Shown here: one piece after another, positions 39,301-47,400 of the stretch
Position numbering within the stretch: the stretch's first letter is position 1
Layout of the letters: each line of letters opens with the position of its first letter
Assembly: GCF_910592395.1 (NCBI RefSeq)
Contig: NC_088318.1
Coordinates: forward strand, 14,076,349-14,140,348
Source of the DNA: Lineus longissimus
Lineage: Eukaryota; Nemertea; Pilidiophora; Heteronemertea; Lineidae
Length of the DNA stretch: 64,000 nucleotides
Direction of reading: 5' to 3'
Made by a program: the position numbers and the translations under genes
The notes under the pieces: model-generated
Told to the model about the DNA's origin: nothing
The model's input: only the letters and a program-made list of their open reading frames with translations
Database searches by the model: none

Positions 39301-42300
39301 ATTATCGTGGAGTCATGAAACGACACTGTAACGCCAATGATGTTAGTATCAAAACACTCATTGGCATATTATCAAAAGTATTGGTTTGCTGAGAAGTGAC
39401 CAATATTCACATTGGACAACTTATTTTTTCTCTTCTTTTCCACTTTTTTTTTGGAGATGCCTTAACAATCAGGGTGTCTTTTTCGTTTGGTTGATGAATT
39501 CCATGAAACATTTCAAGTAGAAGATTGCTCAAGTTAACTCTTAGTAATTATGATCAAATAAAAGCTTCATTGTCTGAAATATCTTCTTAACTAAACAACA
39601 TCTGCCAACACCCTCCATACTGGTCAACAAAAGATTTTGTTTTGAAAAAGTTATTATGCAGTATTTGCCCATTACAAAAGGTTTTGGAGCCAATCAGGTT
39701 CTCGTCTGTAAATTCAGTCAGGTGGCATTTATGACCAAAATTGAAAAAGAGGGGACAAAGTTGTAAGATTATGTAAAAAGGCAGATGGCAGTTGGTAACT
39801 ACTGTGCTATCTGGAGGGAAAAATATAAAGGAATTTTTGCACATTTTATAGACGGTGCTTTTTATGGAATGGCTATTGTTGTCAAAGAATTGGGCCAACT
39901 TCTCGAGTGGAAAATTATTTTATTATTGTGAGCCAAATAACCAACTGGTCATTTCTTGTAAAAAGATTTAGAGGTTGACGAGTGTCCATTTTTTAAGAAT
40001 TTGACCAGTGGGATAATGGTGTCATCTCTTTTTTGTTATTGTCCATCACTTTTTAAGACTTTAAGACTGCAGGTTTTGTCTAAGACTCTAAGCCCCAATG
40101 TTTTCTAGTCACAAATAAATGCCTATTACAATTTTTTTTTGAACAGGCCAATGATAGACACTGGCCACAGTATCACATAATAATAACTGAATAAACGGAT
40201 TGCTTGAAGCATATAGGTTTGGATGATTGGATATTTTCACCTTTTAGCCTGTTATTGATACTTTTTGACATCTTCCACCTTATCACAGATCAGAAGAAAT
40301 GACAAACACCAGCGAGTTGATAAGAAGAAACTGTCGACCAGCAACTTTTTATAGAGTTCTAGTTGTTCACCAATGTGATTCATTGGTCATATATACATGT
40401 AGTAAGAATCCACTTTAGATATTGGTTATTTTCACTTTTATCATCTTTATCGCCAGATAAGCGTCTTTTTGACGTCTTATGACACATAAGTCTCATATAT
40501 ACAACTTCTATCCAAATACAGAAGATAACTAGCATAACCAAAAGAATGACACAGGAATATCATTTTCCACAGAATGACTTCGGACAAAAGATATCCGAAA
40601 ATATTCGGTAACGCTAATTTTCGCCCCATTCTTAGTGGACCTGATCATGTGACAAAGGTGAAGGATACTTTGTACTCTCAGTGGTCACCAACATCACAGA
40701 CGGCGTCGTAAGGATGCGAGAAAGAAAAATTCAACTCCCCTTATTCTCAGCTCAGATTGTAGTTCTCGTATCAAGAAAGTATGAAACATTTTTATCTCAT
40801 TTATACTTCTGAATTTGTACTCGGATTTTAACTAATGAAATTATCATAGGGGAGGATGGGGCACCTGCTCTGTCACCCTGTAATAAAAAATCCCCTTTTT
40901 CAAATTCAACAAGCAAGTTCCACACATCGCAAAGCAACTTTTTGTCACCCCAAAATCGCCTTTGCAATGGGCGTCTATCCCCAAAATCCAAGCCATTTTT
41001 GGTCTTGTCTGGTGTCCAAAAAAACTCCTTTCCCTCATAATTATGCCAGGGCATGTGTTTCCAAAATGGAAGGCCTAAATCTATCAAGATCAGCCTTGCC
41101 ATGAATAAAACAATATATATTCTAAAAGCTTTCAAGTACATCTCTTATGGATGACAACTCAATTGAATATGCCACTTTGTGGAAGGCTTCGTGGAAAGGT
41201 AATTGCATGATTGCGCAACCCACTCAATCAAACTTATTTTAGTTGTATTTGAACACAAATGTATTTATACAAGCGCTTTGGGCAATTTTTAGTTGACATG
41301 CATATCAAATGCCAAGAAGAGTGAAAATATTTAAACTATTTCAGCCTAGAACGACAGATAATAACATGTATTCTACACAAGAGACTGTGTCATTCGTACA
41401 AGGTCTTTTTTCTTGTCTATGTGGAACTGACATCAAAAAGGGATATTCCCAGACAAAGACAGCCACCCACAGAATTTTTACAAAAGTTTTCTGAGAATTC
41501 TGAAAATGAATAAATTTGAATAGTCCACCTTAGAATTTCACATCCTAGATGACATAACCGAGAAGATGACATTTTGAGATTCCCATCACGATTGTCTCAT
41601 CGCTGGTTCTCGATTGTTGTCAAGACAGCAAACATTATTTTAGCCTGCAGTCGCCGATTTCAAAAAAGGGGACAGGATATCACTGGGCACTTGATGTCAA
41701 TTTGGGCTTGATAATATAAACCAATTTTTGGCAACGTCTTACCGATGATTTTAGAAGGGTGTGCATGTACTTGTGTGACTCATTCTCAACCAGACCTGTA
41801 GTGCTTGTCCAGACACACTGAAACATCTAAGAACCGAGTAAATACCAACTAACTGAACCATATACATATTTTTAAATTACAGCCCTGCCTAAAACCCTTT
41901 CTGTTATTGCAATCCTATTCAATATTCAAATTATGCGACATGACATGACATATCTATTTGCAAAGATTTTATAACCTTTAAAACTCCAATGCCAATTTTG
42001 GCATAAAACCCATCAAGCGTTGTTTAAATTGACCAACAGAGCACAAAAGCGCAAATAACTTTACATATAGAAAATAACTTTGACCCCCTTTTAGTGTCCT
42101 ATTCATAAATCCATAAGGCCCTGGGATGGTCAAAGGGCCTGGACCCGCCAACTTTTTAATTTGTGCAAATAACCCCCCAAAGACTCATGTAATAGTTATT
42201 CAGGCATCACATCTAACCAATCAGAAAATAAAATGACCTTTGTTCGGGGCTGTCCACAATTTTCATCCCCTGAATCAACAATCATGTCCAGTGAATGTTC

Positions 42301-44374
42301 TGGTATTTAAAAATTCCCTGCCGGAAAAATAAAGTTTCATGAACGAGGAACTTCAATTTAAAATCCATTGTTATGGCATGATGTTATTACGTTTCTAGAG
42401 AGAACCATATGAATGGTCAGTGGAAATGGCCTTTTATCATTAAATCCCATAAGATCCAGAGATTAAGCAATGATTGCATGTGGCATTATTGTCTGACATG
42501 TTTTTGTAAAAATGAGGGCTGCAGGTTCAGAGGTCACAATGGACAAGATGGACAATATTTCACAAGCTGACCAGATTCAAAATATACATTTCCTTGGATT
42601 GGGTCACTCAGCATCCACAAACACATTAAACCATTTAACCCTTGGAACTGACATCTGCAGTCCTGAATAGAGAAGCAGCCTGATTACAGAGGTCAACTCT
42701 GTATAGAACCAAGCAGTCTTGGTCCAACTTCTCTTTCCCTTAAAGAAAAGATGCCTGCTAACAGAGGAAAGGGAGGTTTTGCTGTATATGGTGCAGGCAG
42801 CTTGCTTCAACAGGCAAACCCACTGGACATCATAATATGCTTATAGGACTCAATGTTGTCAATACCTCTCATGTTTTAGGTCGACTGTGGCAAAGGCAGC
42901 CAAGATAGCAGCAACAGGCCAACGACATTCACTTACAATGGAAAGAAATACAGATTAGTCAAACTAATACCTGAGAAGAATTAGGAGAGTTAAACCTTAT
43001 TATATTAGCTGGATAAAAAAACAAAATGTTTCTACCTGACCTGCTAAACCAGTCAATGATCAAGGATTGCAAGAGAAAAGCTTCACAACCATTTTTCAGG
43101 AAAGTCCGCTATCTTAAACACTACTTTGGTAATCCAGAAAACTAAGGGTGAAAATGTATTCTGCAAACACCAATTTATCAACAGCAATTTTAGGTAGAAG
43201 CTAACACCAATTCATCAACAGCAAGTTCTGGGAGAAGCAAACACCAATTCATCAACAGCAAATTCTGGTAGAAGCAAACACCAATTCATCAACAGCAAGT
43301 TCTGGTAGAAGATCACACCAATTCATCAACAGCAAGTTCTGGTAGAAGCAAACACCAATTTATCAACAGCAAGTTCTGGTAGAAGCAATCATAAATGCAT
43401 CACCAGCAAGTTCTGGAACTTGAGAAGTAAACACCAATTCATCAGCAACACGCCAATTTATCAACAGGTCAAGAAAATGAGAACAGGAGAAGGACAACAT
43501 ATTGCTCTAACCTGAGAAATTATCAACCACTGAAAGTACACAACTTTTTTCCGATGTTGTAGGTGTTGCTCCCCAAGCTGTGATCCCCAAGCTAAGCCAA
43601 GAGGCAATACACAAGAAGGATAACGTTTAAAAACCACCAAATGAGCACAAGAACCTTCAGCAATCACTTAAACAAAAAAGATGAACTTTTAAGTTACAGC
43701 ATTTGATGGGCCACCGAAAAAAAACATGGCAGCTATATCGTCTGCTCGAATGTCTTTAGCGCAACACCGTTCCATCAGTGGTTGTAAGGTTGAATAATTC
43801 CCGATTTCAGATAAAAGTGATGGCTTATTTAGACAAGGGTATTATGTCAAAGAAATATTTGGGAATTGAACTTAAGAAAAGACACCCACCGTCTAAAATA
43901 TGACTTAAACTTTCCTCCATCACGCAACTTCAAATGAAAGTGTCACCAAGTGACACAAAACTTTGCAACTTTTAAAAACGAAATCCAAAGAATAATCGAA
44001 AATGAAAAGATGCTGTGCAAATAGGCCAGGCAAATAAGTAACACTGGTGGCTTTCACTCTCAGAATCCAAAGTGTGTCGATACCACGTGCTTGACAAGTC
44101 CCGAATGAAGCGTGCCACGGAGTCCCATAGATGCAGTGAACAGCACAGGTCAAATGCCGACAGTGGGACACGCGCGCTCCGCTCAAAAGAATTTCAATAG
44201 CGTACCCACCGGCTGCAGTCACACCCGTCAAAAGAACAGATATAAAACTCACTTTTACAATCCTAAATCACTGAAAAGAATTTTTGATATCCACTCACCA
44301 GGTAACGTTTGGGGGCTGGAATCGTCATCCGAAGCTTCTAAGTGTTTGGGATTTTGCTGCTTCCTCCGCGACAT
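625..44374 (-). CDS. sall: Spalt-like (SALL family) zinc-finger transcription factor, whole gene model
   Basis: The joined CDS is 44374-44299, 20059-19151, 11167-10997 and 3371-625, which is 3903 nt and 1300 residues plus TAA. All three introns are phase 1 and have GT..AG ends, and the reading frame closes exactly. The protein has the SALL layout: an N-terminal MSRRKQ peptide, a Gln-rich segment, then C2H2 fingers in clusters at residues 364-412 (pair), 619-699 (triplet), 948-996 (pair), 1063-1111 (pair) and 1263-1283 (single). The second finger of each pair carries the family signature (F-S/T-T-K/R-G-N). SALL proteins are nuclear factors, mostly repressors, that act in neural, limb, sensory and stem-cell development; in vertebrates the last pair binds AT-rich DNA. 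The vertebrate N-terminal C2HC finger is not found. The family assignment is very secure. Which vertebrate paralogue it matches is not meaningful for a probable single-copy invertebrate gene. Confidence 0.95.
3372..10996 (-). other. sall intron 3 (7.6 kb)
   Basis: The donor is GTATG at 10996 and the acceptor CCAG at 3372. Short frames of 60-100 codons occur but none shows a recognisable domain or sensible splice signals. The recognisable content is a tRNA-derived SINE (4558-4741). The rest is AT-rich unique-looking sequence with small inverted repeats such as CATTAGC/GCTAATG near 6620-6635. Confidence 0.85.
4558..4741 (-). mobile_element. tRNA-derived SINE (minus orientation)
   Basis: Read on the minus strand from 4741, the element has an A-box-like TGGTGTAGTGG (4721-4731) and a B-box GGTTCGATCC (about 4677-4688), spaced as in an RNA polymerase III promoter. 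A tRNA-unrelated body follows, with the CCCAGGTGTATAAATGGGTT segment (about 4608-4632) that recurs in SINEs of marine invertebrates. The distal end carries a 10-bp inverted repeat, CAGGTCAGCT/AGCTGACCTG (4558-4590). I saw no clear target-site duplication. It is not a functional tRNA gene because the cloverleaf arms do not pair. Confidence 0.7.
10997..11167 (-). CDS. sall: sall exon 3: linker and first C2H2 finger
   Basis: This 171-nt exon codes for residues 329 to 386. The acceptor is TTTTGCAG|TTGCAC at 11168/11167 and the donor is CACAG|GTATG at 10997/10996. After a Pro/Thr-rich linker it encodes one C2H2 finger at residues 364-384 (CRYC...HIRSH), preceded by FFKHK as in SALL proteins (vertebrate form YKHKCKYC). 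The exon stops within the TGERPF linker, so the two fingers of the first pair lie on different exons 7.6 kb apart. A second AG eight bases downstream (GCACAG|GAG) would run into a stop in the joined frame, so the upstream AG is the one used. Confidence 0.93.
13547..13650. repeat. GC-rich imperfect stem-loop in intron 2
   Basis: A perfect 12-bp inverted repeat, CGCGCGTTATCT (13582-13593) and AGATAACGCGCG (13628-13639), encloses a 34-nt loop. Outer ATAACC (13547-13552) and GGTTAT (13645-13650) also pair. It is CpG-rich within AT-rich surroundings. The function is unknown; it could be a regulatory palindrome, a structured RNA or a transposon remnant. Confidence 0.7.
13730..13896. repeat. 25-bp tandem repeat, about 6.6 copies, with E-boxes
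   Basis: The unit reads GCTGTCTGTCTAACTGTACA followed by TGACA (25 bp), with one or two substitutions per copy. The junction between units forms ACAGCTGT, so three copies contain a CAGCTG E-box and the others a one-base variant. The unit length is not a multiple of three and there is no coding frame. Confidence 0.9.
15657..16049 (-). mobile_element. 5'-truncated CR1/L2-like LINE, ORF2 C-terminal end
   Basis: Minus-strand translation from about 16040 to the TAG ending at 15730 gives the typical extreme C-terminus of non-LTR retrotransposon ORF2 proteins: [13 protein letters not shown], then GSAPEYLS, then [14 protein letters not shown] and [10 protein letters not shown]. The reverse transcriptase core and endonuclease are absent, so the copy is dead on arrival, the usual outcome of truncated target-primed insertion. 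A short 3' UTR leads to a pentamer tail of TATTG repeats (15657-15675), as in CR1-like families whose 3' ends are microsatellites. The 5' break lies near 16050 where the match ends. The 122-codon plus-strand frame across it is only the antisense shadow. Confidence 0.85.
17771..17936. mobile_element. Foldback MITE with about 25-bp terminal inverted repeats
   Basis: This 166-bp element begins GGGCCGAATTTACAAAGGGT and ends in the near-perfect reverse complement (ACCCTTCGTAAATTCGGCCC), with the arms matching through GTGTTTA. The centre folds again through CAGGGCCT...AGGCCCTG (about 17833-17876). There is no coding capacity. Its size and hairpin form fit a non-autonomous DNA transposon. The flanks (CACTAC and TTGTTC) show no clear target-site duplication, so the superfamily cannot be named. 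Confidence 0.75.
18479..18495. repeat. Poly-G tract (17 bases)
   Basis: An uninterrupted run of 17 G in intron 2. It can form a G-quadruplex and is a likely site of length error in sequencing. A 15-base G run at 23349-23363, a 12-base C run at 55438-55449 and a 10-base C run at 61508-61517 are similar. Confidence 0.95.
19151..20059 (-). CDS. sall: sall exon 2: NLS, acidic region and Gln-rich region
   Basis: This exon codes for residues 26 to 329. The acceptor is TTTTTAG|GGGAAG at 20060/20059 and the donor is CAAG|GTAAGG at 19151/19150. Visible parts are PAPKRLKLD at residues 62-70 (19926-19952), almost the monopartite NLS of c-Myc; a highly acidic Asp/Glu stretch at about residues 93-154 that includes a KEN tripeptide; RPLDLN at about 154-159, similar to CtBP-binding PxDLS motifs; and a Gln-rich block at about 230-265. 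The Gln-rich block corresponds to the conserved SALL region that mediates dimerisation, and it mixes CAG and CAA codons. Vertebrate SALL proteins carry a C2HC finger shortly after a KRL..EE stretch. Here [11 protein letters not shown] is followed by unrelated acidic sequence with no second Cys or His ligand set. Confidence 0.93.
19341..19446 (-). repeat. Imperfect CAG/CAA tract coding the Gln-rich region
   Basis: Within sall exon 2, tandem CAG/CAA codons encode [18 protein letters not shown] and, after a short spacer, [10 protein letters not shown]. Interruption by CAA, CTG and ATC codons argues for a retained protein feature and not a freshly expanded microsatellite, although length variation between alleles is plausible. 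Confidence 0.85.
20195..20300 (+). mobile_element. Possible degraded tRNA-derived SINE
   Basis: Read on the plus strand, GGCTAAGTGATATGGTGGTT resembles an A-box region, and about 45 bases on, AGAGGTTGTGGGTTCACTTT resembles a decayed B-box (GGGTTCA). The order and spacing match the tRNA-like head of a SINE. No tail or duplication is clear, so this is tentative. Confidence 0.4.
23278..23363. repeat. Poly-A tract and poly-G tract
   Basis: A run of about 13 A at 23278-23290 is followed 58 bases later by 15 G at 23349-23363. These are simple low-complexity tracts with no gene evidence nearby. Confidence 0.9.
30160..30320. repeat. 66-bp tandem repeat, about 2.4 copies
   Basis: Copies start at 30160, 30226 and 30292, each opening with GGCATGTTA or GACATGTTA and sharing ACTGTACTTG.AGAGATC and a CAAAACAA/CCAAACAA end. 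The 66-bp period keeps one 65-codon plus-strand frame open, which is why a spurious ORF appears. Copies differ at roughly a quarter of positions, so the duplication is old. Confidence 0.75.
32216..32318. mobile_element. Short mariner-like MITE (103 bp)
   Basis: Inverted termini CAGTCCAAGTCACAATTGAC and the complement of CAGTCCAAATCACAATTGAC extend together for about 25 bp (to ATCC), with one mismatch. They flank about 50 bp of non-coding sequence. The ends start CAGT as in Tc1/mariner elements, and the right flank is TA (32319-32320), the expected target; the left flank reads CA, which could be a mutated TA. There is no transposase. Confidence 0.6.
39123..39392 (+). CDS. Candidate terminal exon of an unassigned plus-strand gene (nested in sall intron 1)
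   Basis: I do not recognise this sequence. A plausible acceptor, TTTACCTTTAAG at 39111-39122, is followed by 89 open codons ending at TGA 39390-39392, with AATAAA 165 nt downstream (39557-39562). The conceptual peptide includes [20 protein letters not shown], then a hydrophobic-acidic [14 protein letters not shown] stretch, [12 protein letters not shown] and a helical-looking [13 protein letters not shown] end, with five cysteines. Composition between about 39125 and 39300 is less AT-rich than its surroundings, with mixed codons. No ATG opens the frame and no upstream exon was identified. It could be a real nested exon, a decayed gene fragment or chance. The coordinates start at the assumed splice site. 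Confidence 0.3.
   Translation, partial: RSRHLHEAYHPADPNNGCNNEDASFVDEQHLLVIAIDECSRPDQINQLVSKSIDGTSCVNYRGVMKRHCNANDVSIKTLIGILSKVLVC
43162..43460. repeat. 37-bp tandem repeat, about 7-8 copies
   Basis: The unit contains AACACCAATTCATCAACAGC followed by AAGTTCTGGTAGAAGC. Copies differ by one to four bases, and the last ones are more diverged (ATAAATGCATCACCAGC variant with an insertion). The array lies near the 5' end of sall intron 1, about 0.85 kb from exon 1. The period is not a multiple of three and there is no coding. Confidence 0.9.
44299..44374 (-). CDS. sall: sall exon 1: start codon and SALL repressor peptide
   Basis: This short first coding exon gives 25 codons plus one base and begins [20 protein letters not shown]. 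The start matches the conserved N-terminal motif of vertebrate SALL proteins (MSRRKQ..P.H), which recruits the NuRD co-repressor through RBBP4 in SALL1 and SALL4; the same role here is inferred. The ATG has A at -3 and is the first in-frame ATG after an in-frame TAA at 44431-44429. The donor is G|GTGAGT at 44299/44298, splitting a Gly codon in phase 1. The exon is too short to be found by ORF length alone; homology and phase agreement with exon 2 support it. A short first coding exon carrying this peptide far from the large finger exon is also the vertebrate SALL arrangement. Confidence 0.93.
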
Positions 44375-44409
44375 GATGAGCGTGTGAAGGCTTGCCGAGC
44401 GCCGGGAGA

Positions 44410-44490
44410 AAACTTCACGCGCTATGCATTATGCGATTTATAATACAAACGCCAGCCAATGCCGCGCCAACACTGCGCATGCCCGACAAA
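44410..44490 (-). promoter_or_regulatory. Putative sall core promoter and 5' UTR
   Basis: Upstream of the sall ATG on the minus strand there is TATAAA (44442-44437), a CCAAT box in the opposite orientation (44456-44460) and TGCGCATGC (44474-44482), which fits an NRF1 site. A TATA-driven start would fall near 44410, giving a 5' UTR of about 35 nt. The cluster is CpG-richer than its surroundings. The CCAAT box is closer to the TATA than usual, and alternative upstream promoters are possible. This is inferred from position and motifs only. Confidence 0.45.
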
Positions 44491-47400
44491 AATATGATTA
44501 TAAATTATAATCCAGGAATTCTATAGGCTATTTTGATTGGAGGTTGGGATTTCTCTTATCGAGTACTGCCTTCTTCTGATGTTGCTGGATGACAATATTC
44601 ATACGATGTGGCTTCCCCGGCGGCGCGTCCAGAAATGATATGCGGTAGACGCTTATAAGAATAGTGGTATGGCCCATAAACATGGATAGCAATAATATTA
44701 TCCATTATTCTCTTTATAAAAACAAGCGTTCTTTACCATTCTTTGGATTGCATAACCTTGTATTAGGCACGTTTGAGCGGACGACTTGGTCAGGCAAAAG
44801 AAAATTGGTCTTCTATTACAATATCCGGTTGAGTCAACATTTCCAATTCTTTTTTTATCATGGAATAATTTCGCGTCTCGAAACTGCAAGCCAATTCATA
44901 AGGGGACTGTTGTAGCTAAACTTTACTCTCTAAAGAAAAAACTATCTGCTGCCTGCGAACCCAGCCAAAAAGGGATTCATATTCATAGAAATTGTTGATA
45001 TCTATATCTCTACTTCATATTGTATTGTACGGCAAGATATAGCAAAGAACAGCTATTTTCATCCAATTCACGTATGAGAAGATATCCCATCGTTTCCTGT
45101 TTTTGGCAGACATTTCCTCCTTCATATTTTAACGCAAATATGACATCCATTTTCTGGCGAAATGAACTCAATTTTGGAATGACTCATACGCTCATCACTA
45201 AGTAAAATATGCTTTGAAGGTAAACATGTATATGAAACGGAAACTCCTAAATGTGTCAAGAACACTTAACGGTCAAAGATACGCTTTCCCCCCAAACCGC
45301 AACCCCGATCTTCAGCTGACTCTCTCGCGGGCTGACGCAAAATGAAATGACAGTCGACTCTGGCAAGTAACACAGACGTTTTCAAGTGACCCTGTTCTGA
45401 TCTACGTGTACGAGGCGTTGGTTACAACCAACTTTACCAATCCGTTATCTCTTCAGAGAACATTGTTTCGAAACCCGTATACCCTGGTACCAAAACACAC
45501 GGCACATGACAGCACTACGCCACTACTGTATGGTCAGTCCGTGTCGTGCCCATTTGCAACACGCCCTCTCCTTCCGTATTTACACGGAAAGTACATCCAG
45601 AGGTCTCAAGGATGCTGGTTTCGAACCCCGTACCTCTCAAACATTGACAAACTGCACTTCACCATACAGTTGAGCGAGGTCCCATTCGACACAAGCAATG
45701 TCTTGGTAATACGGATGGTGTTAGAGGTCGGGCGGCTGCTGATGCCGCGGGCTGGTTACCCGGGTAACGGGTTTTGAGGACGCAGAGGGTTGGGTCGGAA
45801 TGTCGACAGAGAGCTCTGGCATCTGGGGACAAATTGTGGTACACTGTTACAGCGTCTCAGATCATTTCATTTCGAATAAACGTTGCTAGCATGGTGTAGG
45901 ATTAATCATGTACAAGTGAAGACAGCGATACGAACAGAACATATGCCATCCCACGTCTAAACTTGGACAGTTGCACCGTAGACAGCCAAGGGGCGCAAAA
46001 TACTCCTCCGGGACTGAACCTTACGGGGTGGAAACTGCCGTTATATTAATTATACAATACAAACATAACCTAGCGCCATCATTTTAAAGGACAAAGCAAC
46101 AACGAAAACACCAGAAGAAAAAATTTACTTATTACTATGTTTGTATGGACCGAAGGACCACGCAGATCGTTTTATTCAGCGCAGGTGCCAGTGCGAAAAT
46201 CCTCTGGAGCTACCCCTCGATGGGCAATTCATTCACAATTATTATTGCAGCTAGTTCAACTTCTTTCTTTCCGCAAGTGCCTGGGCGGAAAATACTTTAG
46301 GATTTAATAAGCTGTATGAATCTACCTGTCCAATCACACACACCAAAGTATGAACTGCAAATATGGCTTTTCCTCTTACCATTGCTGTAACAATGGCCTC
46401 AATACGTCCCCCTGGGGAATTTCAGAAAATCGCGCGAAATTTTTGAATGGGGCTTTCAAGTCGTTACGCTCGTTGACTTCCACTCACCGGCAGTAATTTA
46501 GTAATTACTCTAAATATGTATAATAAATAGCATTTAAAATTTTCTGAATGCTATTGGGTTGTTAGTGATTCGTGTCAAAATAGAAATCGTCCCCACTGTT
46601 TATTTTAGTGATTTCAGAAGTCACCGCGTATTGTTTTCAAAACAGAATAGTCCGCCATTTGTTTTTGATTTCTCATGCGGCAATATGTCAGATGTTGGTT
46701 ATTTTTTCATATTTCTTGTCCAGTTACATTGGAATCATAATTGAATGCGGAGTTTGCGCCTGCCAATGGCCAGCCCTCAGAGGAAACCGCAACAAACATT
46801 GACTGAACCCATAACCCTGGAATCCATTACCTCCGCAGTACCTGGCACTCTGAATACGACCAGTCGCTTCAGAGTAACCTAAGACAACTCCCAAGCCACT
46901 GAGGACAATATTTTATGCCATAGTTGTTGATGAAAATGTGAATGTGAACATGCATGAATTATGAAATGATTCGAGAAACCGCAACCCAGGGGATAACATT
47001 TCCGGAGCCGCAGGGAAAAAAATGCTCGATTTTTTTGGGGGTCAAATTGCTCGCTTACACTCCGGGTAACATGTAAATGATGGGCACTCAAGATTTACTC
47101 AAAAAGGGCACTTTAAGAAAGAATGTAAGCTTTATGATTTGATATGATGAATATGAAATCATTTATGGAGGATGACATTTATGAATTCATAAATACATAT
47201 TACCGTAGGCTGAGATTGTCAGGGACTGAGCTCGGGTGTGGGACGTTCTTGGGGTTTAATACTCCTGCGGAAACGTTGGGGACGTTGGGAATGAAATAGC
47301 CCAGACACCAAACGCGATAGAATTTCATCTGTCTGCGCGTTTCATCTCGACATATGAACCAACGTATCAAGATGCCCTCGCTAAATCTATCGATCCTGGG

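Larger units (their letters stand above)
20060..44298 (-). other. sall intron 1 (24.2 kb)
   Basis: The donor is GTGAGT at 44298 and the acceptor TTTTTAG at 20060. Known contents are a possible SINE (20195-20300), a G run (23349-23363), a 66-bp tandem repeat (30160-30320), a mariner-like MITE (32216-32318), a candidate plus-strand exon (39123-39392) and a 37-bp tandem repeat (43162-43460). The remainder is AT-rich with many short chance frames (up to about 134 codons at 38685-39089) lacking domains. Its length and position make it a natural host for enhancers, but no specific enhancer can be proven from the sequence alone. Confidence 0.85.

Noticed and set aside
40797-41141. 114-codon minus-strand ORF, compared with the 62902-63222 minus-strand ORF
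   Set aside because: The two peptides share a few words (LVVEF/LLVEF) but the DNA does not align convincingly, so a common repeat or gene family is not supported.
45406-45777. 123-codon plus-strand ORF, and tRNA-like GGTTTCGAACCCC near 45618
   Set aside because: The peptide shows no domain. The B-box-like word lacks a properly spaced A-box and cloverleaf, so neither a gene nor a tRNA is supported.
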